DNA of 27,584 bases from Flavisolibacter sp. GTDB lineage: Bacteria > Bacteroidota > Bacteroidia > Chitinophagales > Chitinophagaceae. The translations under genes were made by a program, and so were the position numbers. Where the stretch lies: NCBI GenBank assembly GCA_013695175.1, contig JACDAZ010000148.1, positions 1-27,584 on the forward strand, written 5' to 3'. Positions 15,689 through 24,003 of this stretch are shown one piece after another. Within the stretch, counting starts at the first letter, position 1; each line of letters starts with the position of its first letter. Below the pieces are notes generated by a model. That model searched no databases and was not told the DNA's origin. It was given only the letters and a program-made list of their open reading frames with translations.

Positions 15689-16963
15689 ATGTTGAACAGA
15701 AAAGAACCACCACCCATACACGATGCAGTTGAATTTAATTTGACATTAAAGCCATATGAAAAATATGTGCTTAGAAATGGTGTTGATGTTTATGCTATAA
15801 ATGCCGGAGCGGAAGATGTGGTATTAGTGGATTGTGTTTATTATGCAGGTAACTGGTTTGAAGAAAAAAACCTGGTTGCTGCCAGCACCAATTATTTACT
15901 AAAAAATGGTACAACAAATCGCACTGCTTTCCAGATAAACGAACATTTTGAATATTACGGATCATATTTAAACAGAAGTTGTTTTAATGAAACTGCTACA
16001 CTAACGCTGCACAGTTTAAGCAAACATCTTCCCCACCTGCTGCCGGTAATGAAAGAAATTCTTACTGATTCTGTTTTCCCGGAACATGAACTGGATACAT
16101 ACAAACAGAACATGAAGCAACAATTGAATGTAAATCTTAAAAAAAGTGATTTTGTTGCCGGCAGGTTAATTGATGTTTACCTGTATGGAGAAGAACATCC
16201 CTATGGGAAGTTTACAAAGTTTGAAGATTTTGATGCTATACATAAAGAGCAGTTACTGGATTTTTATAGACAATACTATTTGAATGGAAAGTTTATCATT
16301 TTTGTTGCTGGTAAATTGCCGGAAAATATATTTCAATTGCTGGATGATTCTTTTGGTGATTTAACCAATAGTCCTGTTTCAGTTTCTCCCATAGCATCGC
16401 AGCCGGCCGAAGAAAAGAAATACCGTGTTATAAATGATCCTTCGGGAGTACAGGGAGCTATTAGAATGGCAACACCATTTCCCAACCGACATCATCCTGA
16501 TTTTATGAAGGTACAGGTTTTAAATAATTTATTTGGTGGGTTTTTTGGCTCAAGGTTAATGAGCAACATCAGGGAAAATAAAGGTTATACGTATGGCATC
16601 TTTAGTTATTTGCAAAACCACATTCATCAGTCTGCTTGGGTAATAAGTACAGAAGCAGGAAGAGATGTTTGCGAAGCAACTGTAAAAGAAGTGTACCATG
16701 AAATGAAACGATTAAGAGAAGGTTTCATTGGAGAAGAAGAGTTGTTGCTGGTACGCAATTATATGATGGGAATTATCCTTGGTGATTTGGATGGTCCTTT
16801 CCAGATCATTAACCGCTGGAAGAATATTATTTTAAATGATTTGGATGGAACTTATTTCTATGACCAGATCAATACTATAAAACAAGTGTCAGCGGAAGAG
16901 TTACAGCAGCTTGCACAGAAATACCTGCATCCTGAAAATTTTTATGAGCTAGTGGTGGTGTAG
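15689..16963 (+). CDS. M16-family protein, non-catalytic partner subunit
   Basis: A 424-residue protein starting MLNRKEPPPIHDAVEFNLTL. It follows the M16 two-domain plan (YVLRNGVDVYAINAGAEDVV at the start; LDFYRQYYLNGKFIIFVAGK in the middle) but lacks HxxEH. The matching stretch reads STNYLLKNGTTNRTAFQI. The second half keeps FGGFFGSRLMSNIRENKGYT with the following Tyr, the R/Y pair used by non-catalytic M16B subunits to hold substrate. It is therefore the expected partner of the catalytic protein at 13508-14761. An upstream TTG would add 25 mainly hydrophobic residues; the ATG at 15689 gives the usual N terminus and lies after a good TAnnTTTG box. The GH16 gene diverges from it on the other strand. 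Confidence 0.85.
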   Translation: MLNRKEPPPIHDAVEFNLTLKPYEKYVLRNGVDVYAINAGAEDVVLVDCVYYAGNWFEEKNLVAASTNYLLKNGTTNRTAFQINEHFEYYGSYLNRSCFNETATLTLHSLSKHLPHLLPVMKEILTDSVFPEHELDTYKQNMKQQLNVNLKKSDFVAGRLIDVYLYGEEHPYGKFTKFEDFDAIHKEQLLDFYRQYYLNGKFIIFVAGKLPENIFQLLDDSFGDLTNSPVSVSPIASQPAEEKKYRVINDPSGVQGAIRMATPFPNRHHPDFMKVQVLNNLFGGFFGSRLMSNIRENKGYTYGIFSYLQNHIHQSAWVISTEAGRDVCEATVKEVYHEMKRLREGFIGEEELLLVRNYMMGIILGDLDGPFQIINRWKNIILNDLDGTYFYDQINTIKQVSAEELQQLAQKYLHPENFYELVVV

Positions 16964-17011
16964 AAGTTTTTTTAGAGCATTAGTTTGTCGTACTCATTCA
17001 GTTTTAAAGTG

Positions 17012-17506
17012 CTATTTATGTAAACTAATAACTCTTGTAATAATCCATTTTCCATTTTCTTTCTTCCAGGTATGAACAAATTTTGCATATCGCGATTCAG
17101 CACCGGGTTCTGCTTTATTATGAAACCTGTGTGCACCCATTTGTACTGCACCATAACCGGGTATAGGATAAACTTCTATACTTCCGACTAGTAATTCTCT
17201 TGTCACTTTATTACAGATATTATTTTTCAAAGATTCCATTAGATTTTTTTTTGAAGTTGATAAACCTCCCTGATCGTGGTAGAATTCTATGTTTTCTGAA
17301 ATTAAATCTTCAAATACATTTATGCTGCAATTATTATAAGCATCAAAAAATATTTTATCCATTTGTACAATTGAATCATGCAATTCTTTTGATGCAGGAG
17401 TATATGGTAAAAGACCCTCTGTTGAAGCTTGTTTTACAGGAGAACATGAAAAAACAACAATTGCTATGCAAATAAAAAAAAGTAAAATTTTCTGTTTAAA
17501 CATCAC
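17012..17506 (-). CDS. NTF2-like (SnoaL/DUF4440-type) lipoprotein
   Basis: A 164-residue protein. The signal peptide MMFKQKILLFFICIAIVVFSC gives a lipobox with Cys at 21. The mature part has the NTF2-like cone-fold pattern: an N-terminal helix (DSIVQMDKIFFDAYNNCSI), a strand with ISENIEFYHDQGG, a helix with KKNLMESLKNNIC, and closing strands YAKFVHTWKKENGKWIITRV. DUF4440-type proteins often bind small ligands or act as non-enzymatic periplasmic proteins; the substrate is unknown. The start could also be the second Met. The gene diverges from the four-helix membrane protein gene, with a structured 190-base gap between them, and converges on the M16 partner. Confidence 0.75.
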   Translation of the reverse strand: MMFKQKILLFFICIAIVVFSCSPVKQASTEGLLPYTPASKELHDSIVQMDKIFFDAYNNCSINVFEDLISENIEFYHDQGGLSTSKKNLMESLKNNICNKVTRELLVGSIEVYPIPGYGAVQMGAHRFHNKAEPGAESRYAKFVHTWKKENGKWIITRVISLHK

Positions 17507-17529
17507 CTAATTTAAATAAATACTTTTTA

Positions 17530-17596
17530 AAACCCAATATCCTTCATAAAAATATAAACCCCTGTTACTCCACGGGAGTAGCAGGGGTTGGGTTTA
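17530..17596. other. Strong stem-loop element between divergent genes
   Basis: Arms 17557-17571 and 17575-17589 pair over 15 bp with a single G-T wobble and a 3-base loop. A further outer pairing, AAACCCAA (17530-17537) with TTGGGTTT (17588-17595), overlaps the inner stem. It has terminator-like strength, but both neighbouring genes start outwards from here, so it ends neither of them. It may be the end of an unannotated RNA, a structured leader or a dispersed palindromic repeat. Confidence 0.55.
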
Positions 17597-17613
17597 ATTA
17601 GAGATGTGAAATA

Positions 17614-17651
17614 ATTTTGATGATTTGCACATAATATCAAAATAATCATCA
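17614..17651 (+). promoter_or_regulatory. Overlapping, mutually exclusive inverted repeats in the leader of the membrane-protein gene
   Basis: ATTTTGAT (17614-17621) pairs perfectly with ATCAAAAT (17636-17643). TGATGATT (17618-17625) pairs perfectly with AATCATCA (17644-17651). The left arms share bases, so both cannot form at once. The ATG of the next gene is 45 bases downstream. A switching leader is possible but unproven. Confidence 0.35.
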
Positions 17652-17695
17652 TCTACCCATAATTACTTCTAATTTTAATTACAAAATCAACATTT

Positions 17696-18028
17696 ATGGG
17701 ACTACTTCTTCGCATCATTATTATTGCCGTTGCAGCATATTTAGCTGCAAGACTATTACCTGGGGTTACTATTTCCGATGCTACAACATCTGTATTAGTA
17801 GCTTTGGTTCTTGCATTATTAAATGCTTTTGTAAAACCCATTTTAATAGCTCTTACATTGCCAATAACTATTCTTACGCTTGGTTTATTTCTTTTGGTCA
17901 TCAACATTATCATAATTTACCTCGCTGCTTATATTGTTCCGGGTTTTAGTGTAGATGGAGTGTTGTCAGCATTATTATTCAGTCTTATAGTAGCTGTAAT
18001 TACCTATATCTTAGATGCAATTTTCTGA
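17696..18028 (+). CDS. Four-helix membrane protein, phage holin family 4-like
   Basis: A 110-residue, almost wholly hydrophobic protein starting MGLLLRIIIIAVAAYLAARL. Four transmembrane helices are visible at about 3-21, 30-52, 56-80 and 86-108. Family marks of the phage-holin-4/mycobacterial four-TMS group are LLPGVTI, the central LLNAFVKPILIALTLPITIL and the turn YIVPGFSVDG. Despite the name, chromosomal members are usually unlinked to phage, and no phage gene is near. Their role is unknown. It lies 17 bases before the E1 gene, so it may share its transcript, and behind a structured leader. Confidence 0.82.
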   Translation: MGLLLRIIIIAVAAYLAARLLPGVTISDATTSVLVALVLALLNAFVKPILIALTLPITILTLGLFLLVINIIIIYLAAYIVPGFSVDGVLSALLFSLIVAVITYILDAIF

Positions 18029-18045
18029 GTGATACATAAACAATC

Positions 18046-20025
18046 ATGGATTTCAACAAAAGAGAATTATCCAGTGAGCACCTGGTGCATCTTTATACAA
18101 ACCTGCTCTGGCCGCGACTTATAGAAGAAAAAATGCTTTTGCTGTTACGGCAGGGAAGAATTTCAAAATGGTTTAGTGGTATTGGACAGGAAGCAATTTC
18201 AGTAGGTGCCACACTTGCTTTGGAGCAGGATGAATGGATCATGCCATTGCACCGCAACCTGGGTGTATTTACATCACGTAATATGCCACTGCATAAGTTG
18301 TTTAAGCAATGGCAGGGTAACCAGGATGGCTATAGCAAAGGAAGAGAAAGAAGTTTTCATTTTGGAAGCAGGGAGCATTACATATGCGGAATGATCTCTC
18401 ACCTTGGGCCTCAACTGGGTATTGCCGATGGTGTAGCTCTTGCTTATAAATTAAATCATCAAAATAAAGTATCACTTGCTTTTACAGGAGATGGTGGTAC
18501 CAGTGAGGGTGATTTTCATGAAGCTCTTAACACAGCTGCAGTATGGGACCTGCCTGTAATATTCATAATAGAAAACAATGGGTATGGGTTAAGCACACCT
18601 GTCACAGAACAATACCGGTGTGAAACACTTGCTGACAGGGCAAAAGGATATGGGATGGAATCGGTAGTAATTGATGGCAACAACATACTTACCGTTTATG
18701 ATACCATCAAAGGTATTAGAGATTATTGCATCAAAAATCAAAAGCCTTACCTGGTAGAGTGTATTACTTTTCGTATGCGTGGGCACGAAGAAGCCAGTGG
18801 AACTAAATATGTTCCCAAAGAATTATTTGATGCATGGAGTGTAAAAGATCCGGTAAAAAATTATGAAGAATGGCTGGTTAAAGAAAATGTGTTGAGTGAA
18901 AGAGAAGTGGAAGAAATAAGGAAAGAATTGAAGCAGAAAATAGAAAATGAGATTAAAACAGGGTTTAATAGTAACCCTGTTATTGTAAATACTGATGTTG
19001 AATTATATGATGTTTACAGCCCCCGCCTAACCTCACCCCAACTCTCTCAACCATCGGAGAGGACTGGTGTGAGGTTTATTGATGCCATAAAAGAAGGTCT
19101 TTTTCAATCCATGCAACAACACCCTAACCTGATTTTAATGGGGCAGGATATTGCTGAATATGGCGGGGCTTTTAAAATAACAGAAGGATTTGTTGAAAAA
19201 TTTGGAAAAGAAAGAGTAAGAAACACACCCCTGTGTGAAAGTGCTATTGTTGGTGCTGCGTTAGGCTTAAGCCTGGAGGGATATAAGAGTATGATGGAAA
19301 TGCAGTTTGCTGATTTTGTAACTGCAGGGTTTAACCAGATTATAAACAACCTTGCAAAAATTCATTACCGGTGGGGACAAAATGCTGATGTAGTAATACG
19401 CATGCCGACCGGTGCCGGTGTAGGTGCAGGTCCTTTTCACAGCCAGTCAAATGAAGCATGGTTTATTCATACACCGGGGTTAAAAGTTGTTTATCCATCA
19501 ACACCTTATGATGCTAAGGGTTTATTAACAGCAGCTATTAATGATCCAAATCCTGTACTTTATTTTGAACATAAAGCCTTGTACAGAAGTATTAGTGGTG
19601 ACGTGCCGGAAGAATATTATGAAGTGGAAATTGGAAAGGCAAGGCAAGTGCAAACAGGTGAAGATGTATCCATCATTACATACGGGGCAGGCGTGCATTG
19701 GGCAGAAGATTATGCTGCCGATCATACGGATGTTTCCTTTGATATTCTTGACCTGAGAACATTGTTGCCATTGGATTATGATGCCATCAAAAAATCTGTA
19801 AAAAGAACAGGTAAGATTTTGTTATTACATGAGGATACACTTACAGGTGGTTTAGGAGGAGAGCTGGCTGCATGGATTGCAGAAAATTGTTTTGAATTTC
19901 TGGATGGACCTATTATGCGTTGTGCCTCATTGGATACACCCATACCGTTTAATATAGAACTGGAAAAAAATTTTTTAGCAAAAGCCAGAATTGAAGAAGC
20001 TGTTCAAAAATTATTAATGTATTAA
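18046..20025 (+). CDS. Fused E1-alpha/E1-beta thiamine-dependent 2-oxoacid dehydrogenase
   Basis: A 659-residue protein joining both E1 subunits. The alpha part (about 15-325) has WFSGIGQEAISVG, ISHLGPQLGIADGVA and the thiamine-diphosphate motif GDGGTSEGDFHEA to ENN (148-178). The beta part (about 344-659) has MGQDIAEYGGAFKITEG, LCESAIVGAALGLSLEG, RMPTGAGVGAGPFHSQSNEA and LLLHEDTLTGGLGGE. The fused order is common in Bacteroidota. The enzyme decarboxylates a 2-oxoacid and passes the acyl group to a lipoyl E2. Branched-chain 2-oxoacids are the best guess, but pyruvate or acetoin cannot be excluded, and no E2 or E3 gene is near. The linker, residues 326-343, is rich in P, S, T and R and is encoded by an imperfect palindrome. 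The membrane-protein gene lies 17 bases upstream. Confidence 0.9.
   Translation: MDFNKRELSSEHLVHLYTNLLWPRLIEEKMLLLLRQGRISKWFSGIGQEAISVGATLALEQDEWIMPLHRNLGVFTSRNMPLHKLFKQWQGNQDGYSKGRERSFHFGSREHYICGMISHLGPQLGIADGVALAYKLNHQNKVSLAFTGDGGTSEGDFHEALNTAAVWDLPVIFIIENNGYGLSTPVTEQYRCETLADRAKGYGMESVVIDGNNILTVYDTIKGIRDYCIKNQKPYLVECITFRMRGHEEASGTKYVPKELFDAWSVKDPVKNYEEWLVKENVLSEREVEEIRKELKQKIENEIKTGFNSNPVIVNTDVELYDVYSPRLTSPQLSQPSERTGVRFIDAIKEGLFQSMQQHPNLILMGQDIAEYGGAFKITEGFVEKFGKERVRNTPLCESAIVGAALGLSLEGYKSMMEMQFADFVTAGFNQIINNLAKIHYRWGQNADVVIRMPTGAGVGAGPFHSQSNEAWFIHTPGLKVVYPSTPYDAKGLLTAAINDPNPVLYFEHKALYRSISGDVPEEYYEVEIGKARQVQTGEDVSIITYGAGVHWAEDYAADHTDVSFDILDLRTLLPLDYDAIKKSVKRTGKILLLHEDTLTGGLGGELAAWIAENCFEFLDGPIMRCASLDTPIPFNIELEKNFLAKARIEEAVQKLLMY
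19031..19074. repeat. Palindromic repeat-like element inside the E1 interdomain linker
   Basis: Outer arms CCTCAC (19031-19036) and GTGAGG (19069-19074) and inner arms CTCTC (19042-19046) and GAGAG (19057-19061) form an imperfect hairpin with a core near CAACCATCG. Its GC content is clearly above that of the neighbouring sequence. The layout is like the dispersed CCTCACCCC to GGGGTGAGG palindromes found in many bacterial genomes. Only one copy is seen in this window. Confidence 0.5.
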
Positions 20026-20206
20026 TCGAGACATTTAATAACCTATTTTTTAAGAGGGGCTAAATCTTTAATAATGATTATATTTAAGTTCTTCCTTTGA
20101 AAGACTAAATACTAATCTGCATACTCATCCTGCGAAACAGCAATGATATTTTTAGAACATTAAAACCTGCATTCTGAATATTCGTGATTCAATCCTTAAT
20201 TTTTTA

Positions 20207-22921
20207 ATGATCCGGAAATCAGAAAGTAAACTTGTAGAAAAGCTGTTTATTTTCGAATTTTTCCAGGGTGCAGCAATTGCAATTTTCTTTACAACTGCTA
20301 TCTCCATTTTTCTTGAGCGAAAGCCTACAAGCGAACTACCTGTTGTATTTATTATATCAGCCATCCTTTTATGGATCTTTGGTTTTATATATAGTAAGCT
20401 TGAAAACAAGTTACCATTCCGATCAGTTATACTTACTGTTCTTATTTTTAATTTATCTGTTATTGTTTTGTTTCGCCTGCTTATGCAGTACCAGTCAGAA
20501 TCCTGGTTCTTATTTTTATTTATTTCTTTTTTTAATGTTCTATACTTATTAAACAACCTTGAGTTTTGGGGTTTGTCAGCTTTGCTTTTTGATGTTAGGC
20601 AGAGTAAAAGATTGTTTGGTATTGTTAGTGCCGGTGATGTGCCTGCAAAAATGCTTGGATACCTTACTGCATTAATTATGATTCCTTATATAGGAACAGC
20701 TAATTTATTATGGGTGGCAGCTATATTGATGTCCATAGCTTTTTTTATTTTTAAACCATTGATGGCTATTGCTAATGTTGACAAGCTGGATAAACCCTCG
20801 TCTCACCATCATGCAACATTTAGTTTTAAAACTATTGCGCTTGCTTTTAAAGTCAACCCATTAATCCGCAAAATTGCATTAGTATCCTTTTTTTCATTTA
20901 CCTGTCTGATAACTGTAACCTATGTTTTTTATGGTTATGTAAAACAGGAATTTGAAAATGATAAGGAACTGGCCGCTTTTTTCGCCATATTTTTTGCTAT
21001 AGTGCGTGGTATAACATTGGTTATAAAATTAGCAGGGACCAACAGGTTAGTTAATAAAATTGGGTTACAAAAATCACTTGTGTTAACACCTGTATTGTTA
21101 TTTTTTCTCTGCCTGCCTGCTCTCTATTTTTCAGGACAGGATAATTTTATAAATACATTTTACATGTTTGGTGTGGTGGCTGTAATGTTGGAAGTTTTAC
21201 GCTCGGCCATACTAACACCTGTATTATTAGCTTCCATGCAGCCCCTGCCTACACACCAGCGGTTGAGGGGACACACCATTATTAAAGGGTTTATGGATCC
21301 AGTAGCTTTTTTCTTTACCGGCATTGTGCTATTGATATTGCCCAGGGTGGAAGGCAAGGTGGATTTTAGCTTGGTGAGTCTTTTTCTTTTACTTATGATC
21401 ATTGGCTGGATTTATTTTTCACTTACTGTTGAAAAGGATTACATAGAAACCCTTAAGGTTGCGGTAAGGGACCGCACTTTAAATGCAAGGGATATTTCTA
21501 TTTCAGATAAAGATTCACTAAGCTATTTGATGAACAGATTGATTACGGGTTCAGAAAAAGAAGTCATTTCTGTATTGCAACTTGTTTCATCCCAACCGGA
21601 GTATAATAAGGAATTTTTAGAAAAAGCATTACATCACAATTCAGCAAATGTTCAGTTGTACGCATTAAATGTGGTGAAGTTGCAGAAAGCAACTGAATTG
21701 TTGCCTCAGGTAAAAGATGTATTGAAGGCGACTGAAGACAAAAGAGTGCTATCGCAGGTTATTGGTACTGTATCAGCTATAGCTCCTAAAGAAGATTTAT
21801 CTGAATATATTAATCACCCGGATCCCGAAGTCTCGCAATCGGCAACACTTGCATTGCTATTTCAAAGTGATTTAAAAACTGATAAAAAAGCTGAATCAGA
21901 ACTTGAAAAACTGTTAGCTTCTGCAGATTCAAAGGATAGAATTAATGCTTTAAAAATAGCGGGGGAATTAAATTCTTTTGCTTATTCATCTAAGGTGGTT
22001 GAAATGATGCAGGATCCTTCGCCAGGAGTAAAGCAGGCATCAAGAATGGCAGCAGCAAAAATAGGAACAGCGGAATTAATCAATGTGTTGCTTCTTGAAT
22101 TTGCATCTACTAATAACGATGCAGAAGTATTACAAGCTTTGGCCTCAGGCGGGCCTTCTGCTGTTGCAGGAATTAAAGATTTTCTTTTTAAACAAAAATG
22201 TAATGGAACAAAATGCAGAAAGCTTGTGTCATTGCTTGGTAAAATGGGAGGATCTGAATCTGTAAAACTCCTGGAAGAGTGCTTGCGCCGGTTTCCTGAA
22301 AATGCAAATACTATTTTGCTAAGTCTGCACCAGGCCAATATTAAAAGCAGTGAAAGTGAAGAGCAATATCTTTTAACAATACGAGAAAACCTGGTAGCAG
22401 CATCACATATGTTATTTAAAATTCAGTTTGCAAGACAGCATAAAACACATCAGATTATTTCCAGGGCATTGGAACTTGAGTTGTTGGGTATAAGGAATAA
22501 ATGCCTTTGGTTATTTTCATTTTTATATGATTCGGATAAAATAAAACGTGCACAAATTGGGTTTACATTAAATACTAAGGAATCTGTTGCAAATGCTCTT
22601 GAATTAATAAGTGTCACTGTTCCAAAAGAATTTGCAGTCTCCTTTTCCATTATTTATGAAAATGCTACTATTGATGATAAGTGTATGCAATTGAAAAAAA
22701 GCATACACCCGCCATTACTTTCAGATGCGGCCTTAGTAAAAAATATTTTGTTTGATGTAGATTATGTTTTCAATAATTGGACAAAATCCTGCGTTTTGTA
22801 TAGCCTTGCTGAAAATAAAATTGATGTAAATTTTGAATTTATAGAACCTTTTAGAAGTTCAGAAAATAAAGTATTAAAAAATACAGCAGATTTTTTAGTA
22901 GAAAAATATGCTTTAAATTAA
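20207..22921 (+). CDS. MFS-type membrane domain fused to HEAT-like repeats
   Basis: A 904-residue protein. Residues about 10-410 hold roughly ten to twelve transmembrane helices (KLFIFEFFQGAAIAIFFTTA, VVFIISAILLWIFGFIY, FFNVLYLLNNLEFWGLSALL, and VSLFLLLMIIGWIYFSLTV as the last). The rest is soluble and helical. From about 430 to 720 it shows HEAT-like repeats (HHNSANVQLYALNVVKLQK, HPDPEVSQSATLALLFQ, MQDPSPGVKQASRMAAAKIG). The build, membrane domain then HEAT repeats then a cyclic-nucleotide-binding unit (here the next gene), recalls proteins distantly related to ATP/ADP translocases. No transported substrate can be named. The next gene starts 17 bases on, so the two are very probably cotranscribed. 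The start ATG follows an AT-rich stretch without a Shine-Dalgarno sequence. Confidence 0.75.
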   Translation: MIRKSESKLVEKLFIFEFFQGAAIAIFFTTAISIFLERKPTSELPVVFIISAILLWIFGFIYSKLENKLPFRSVILTVLIFNLSVIVLFRLLMQYQSESWFLFLFISFFNVLYLLNNLEFWGLSALLFDVRQSKRLFGIVSAGDVPAKMLGYLTALIMIPYIGTANLLWVAAILMSIAFFIFKPLMAIANVDKLDKPSSHHHATFSFKTIALAFKVNPLIRKIALVSFFSFTCLITVTYVFYGYVKQEFENDKELAAFFAIFFAIVRGITLVIKLAGTNRLVNKIGLQKSLVLTPVLLFFLCLPALYFSGQDNFINTFYMFGVVAVMLEVLRSAILTPVLLASMQPLPTHQRLRGHTIIKGFMDPVAFFFTGIVLLILPRVEGKVDFSLVSLFLLLMIIGWIYFSLTVEKDYIETLKVAVRDRTLNARDISISDKDSLSYLMNRLITGSEKEVISVLQLVSSQPEYNKEFLEKALHHNSANVQLYALNVVKLQKATELLPQVKDVLKATEDKRVLSQVIGTVSAIAPKEDLSEYINHPDPEVSQSATLALLFQSDLKTDKKAESELEKLLASADSKDRINALKIAGELNSFAYSSKVVEMMQDPSPGVKQASRMAAAKIGTAELINVLLLEFASTNNDAEVLQALASGGPSAVAGIKDFLFKQKCNGTKCRKLVSLLGKMGGSESVKLLEECLRRFPENANTILLSLHQANIKSSESEEQYLLTIRENLVAASHMLFKIQFARQHKTHQIISRALELELLGIRNKCLWLFSFLYDSDKIKRAQIGFTLNTKESVANALELISVTVPKEFAVSFSIIYENATIDDKCMQLKKSIHPPLLSDAALVKNILFDVDYVFNNWTKSCVLYSLAENKIDVNFEFIEPFRSSENKVLKNTADFLVEKYALN

Positions 22922-22938
22922 TCTATATTGCTTTTAAT

Positions 22939-23400
22939 ATGACTGTTGATAAAAACAGGTTGTTGTTAATAGAGAGAGTTTTATTACTAAAATCTCTTTC
23001 AATTTTTGAAGAAACACCGGAGACGATTCTTGCAGAAATTGCACATTTACTTGAAGAACAGGAAGTGGAGGAAAATACAACCATTGTTTCTGAAGGTGAG
23101 ATAGGCAACTGTATGTATATTATTTTTCGGGGTACTGTAAAAGTGCATAAAGGAAAACAACTTTTGGCTCTGCTTGAAGAAAAAGATTTTTTCGGGGAGC
23201 TTTCTTTATTAGATGCAGAAGCAAGATCGGCATCTGTAACTACAGTAACAGATTGTATTATTTTTAGGATTGACCAGGAGCCATTTTACGATGTTATGGA
23301 ATCTTGCCCTGAGGTAGCAAAAGGAATCATTCAAATTTTATGCAAACGACTCCGAACTGCAAATCAAAAAATATTTGAGTTAACAAAGCCAAGCTGGTAA
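22939..23400 (+). CDS. Stand-alone cyclic-nucleotide-binding domain protein
   Basis: A 153-residue protein starting MTVDKNRLLLIERVLLLKSL. It has the cNMP-binding fold: helix LLKSLSIFEETPETILAEIA, strand TTIVSEGEIGNCMYIIFRG, and the phosphate-binding cassette FFGELSLLDAEARSASV. The cassette Glu and Arg that contact cyclic phosphate are both present, so cAMP or cGMP binding is plausible. The protein stops after the final helix (RLRTANQKIFELTK), and there is no helix-turn-helix, so it is not a CRP-type transcription factor. Spacing of 17 bases places it in a unit with the MFS-HEAT gene, whose relatives can carry this domain in the same chain. It probably senses a nucleotide for that protein; this is inferred. 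Confidence 0.82.
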   Translation: MTVDKNRLLLIERVLLLKSLSIFEETPETILAEIAHLLEEQEVEENTTIVSEGEIGNCMYIIFRGTVKVHKGKQLLALLEEKDFFGELSLLDAEARSASVTTVTDCIIFRIDQEPFYDVMESCPEVAKGIIQILCKRLRTANQKIFELTKPSW

Positions 23401-23403
23401 TAG

Positions 23404-24003
23404 TTATTTCTTTTGTTCAATAAGTTGATCCAGGTATTCCTGTTTTTTAGGAGCTCGTATTTTTTGCGCATAATCTGTATGATACTGGTGATTTTTTAAA
23501 AAATTCACCTGTATCTCATTCCATAATTTTTCATCATTCAGATTAGCATGTAGTTTTAATTCTGTAAATAAAGATTTGGCAACCGGCACAACATCTTCGC
23601 GTCCCAGATAATCAAGATCAGCATCTGCAATAATTTGTTCCAACTTATTTTTAGGTTGTTGCGGAATTTTAGTAGCTCTTATCATTCCACAAATAATATG
23701 TATTTGTTGTTCTGAAAATCCGTAACCCGGTAATATTTCAATTGTCATTTCACAACCTTTTTCTTCATGATCTTTATAAACATAAATAAAACCGGAATCA
23801 TGAAAAGCAACAGCAATACGTAATAATTTTCTTTCTTTATCAGATACTTTTTCTTCATCTGAAATTTGCATGGCTGCCTGCATTACGTCCAGCGTATGAT
23901 GATAACCATGATACACTAAAGAAGAAGTAAGCTCTTTCTTCAGCCTTGAAAGGATATAATTTTCAGCCGTTTCGTAGTCAGGCTGATTTTTATAAGAACT
24001 CAT
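23404..24003 (-). CDS. HD-domain phosphohydrolase
   Basis: A 199-residue protein with the metal ligands of the HD superfamily: YHGYHHTLDV (H35/H36), the paired AFHDSGF (H68, D69), and IIADADLDYLG (Asp near 127-131). HD proteins of this size hydrolyse nucleotides, cyclic nucleotides or (p)ppGpp-like compounds; the exact substrate cannot be read from the sequence. No RelA or GGDEF domain is attached, and there is no signal peptide, so it is cytoplasmic. It converges on the cyclic-nucleotide-binding gene with three bases between the stop codons and no terminator, which suggests read-through antisense overlap. It could degrade the signal sensed next door, but that is a hypothesis. Confidence 0.82.
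   Translation of the reverse strand: MSSYKNQPDYETAENYILSRLKKELTSSLVYHGYHHTLDVMQAAMQISDEEKVSDKERKLLRIAVAFHDSGFIYVYKDHEEKGCEMTIEILPGYGFSEQQIHIICGMIRATKIPQQPKNKLEQIIADADLDYLGREDVVPVAKSLFTELKLHANLNDEKLWNEIQVNFLKNHQYHTDYAQKIRAPKKQEYLDQLIEQKK

Noticed and set aside
17696..18028. Prophage remnant because of the holin-like name
   Set aside because: No other phage gene is nearby, and this four-helix family is common on bacterial chromosomes.
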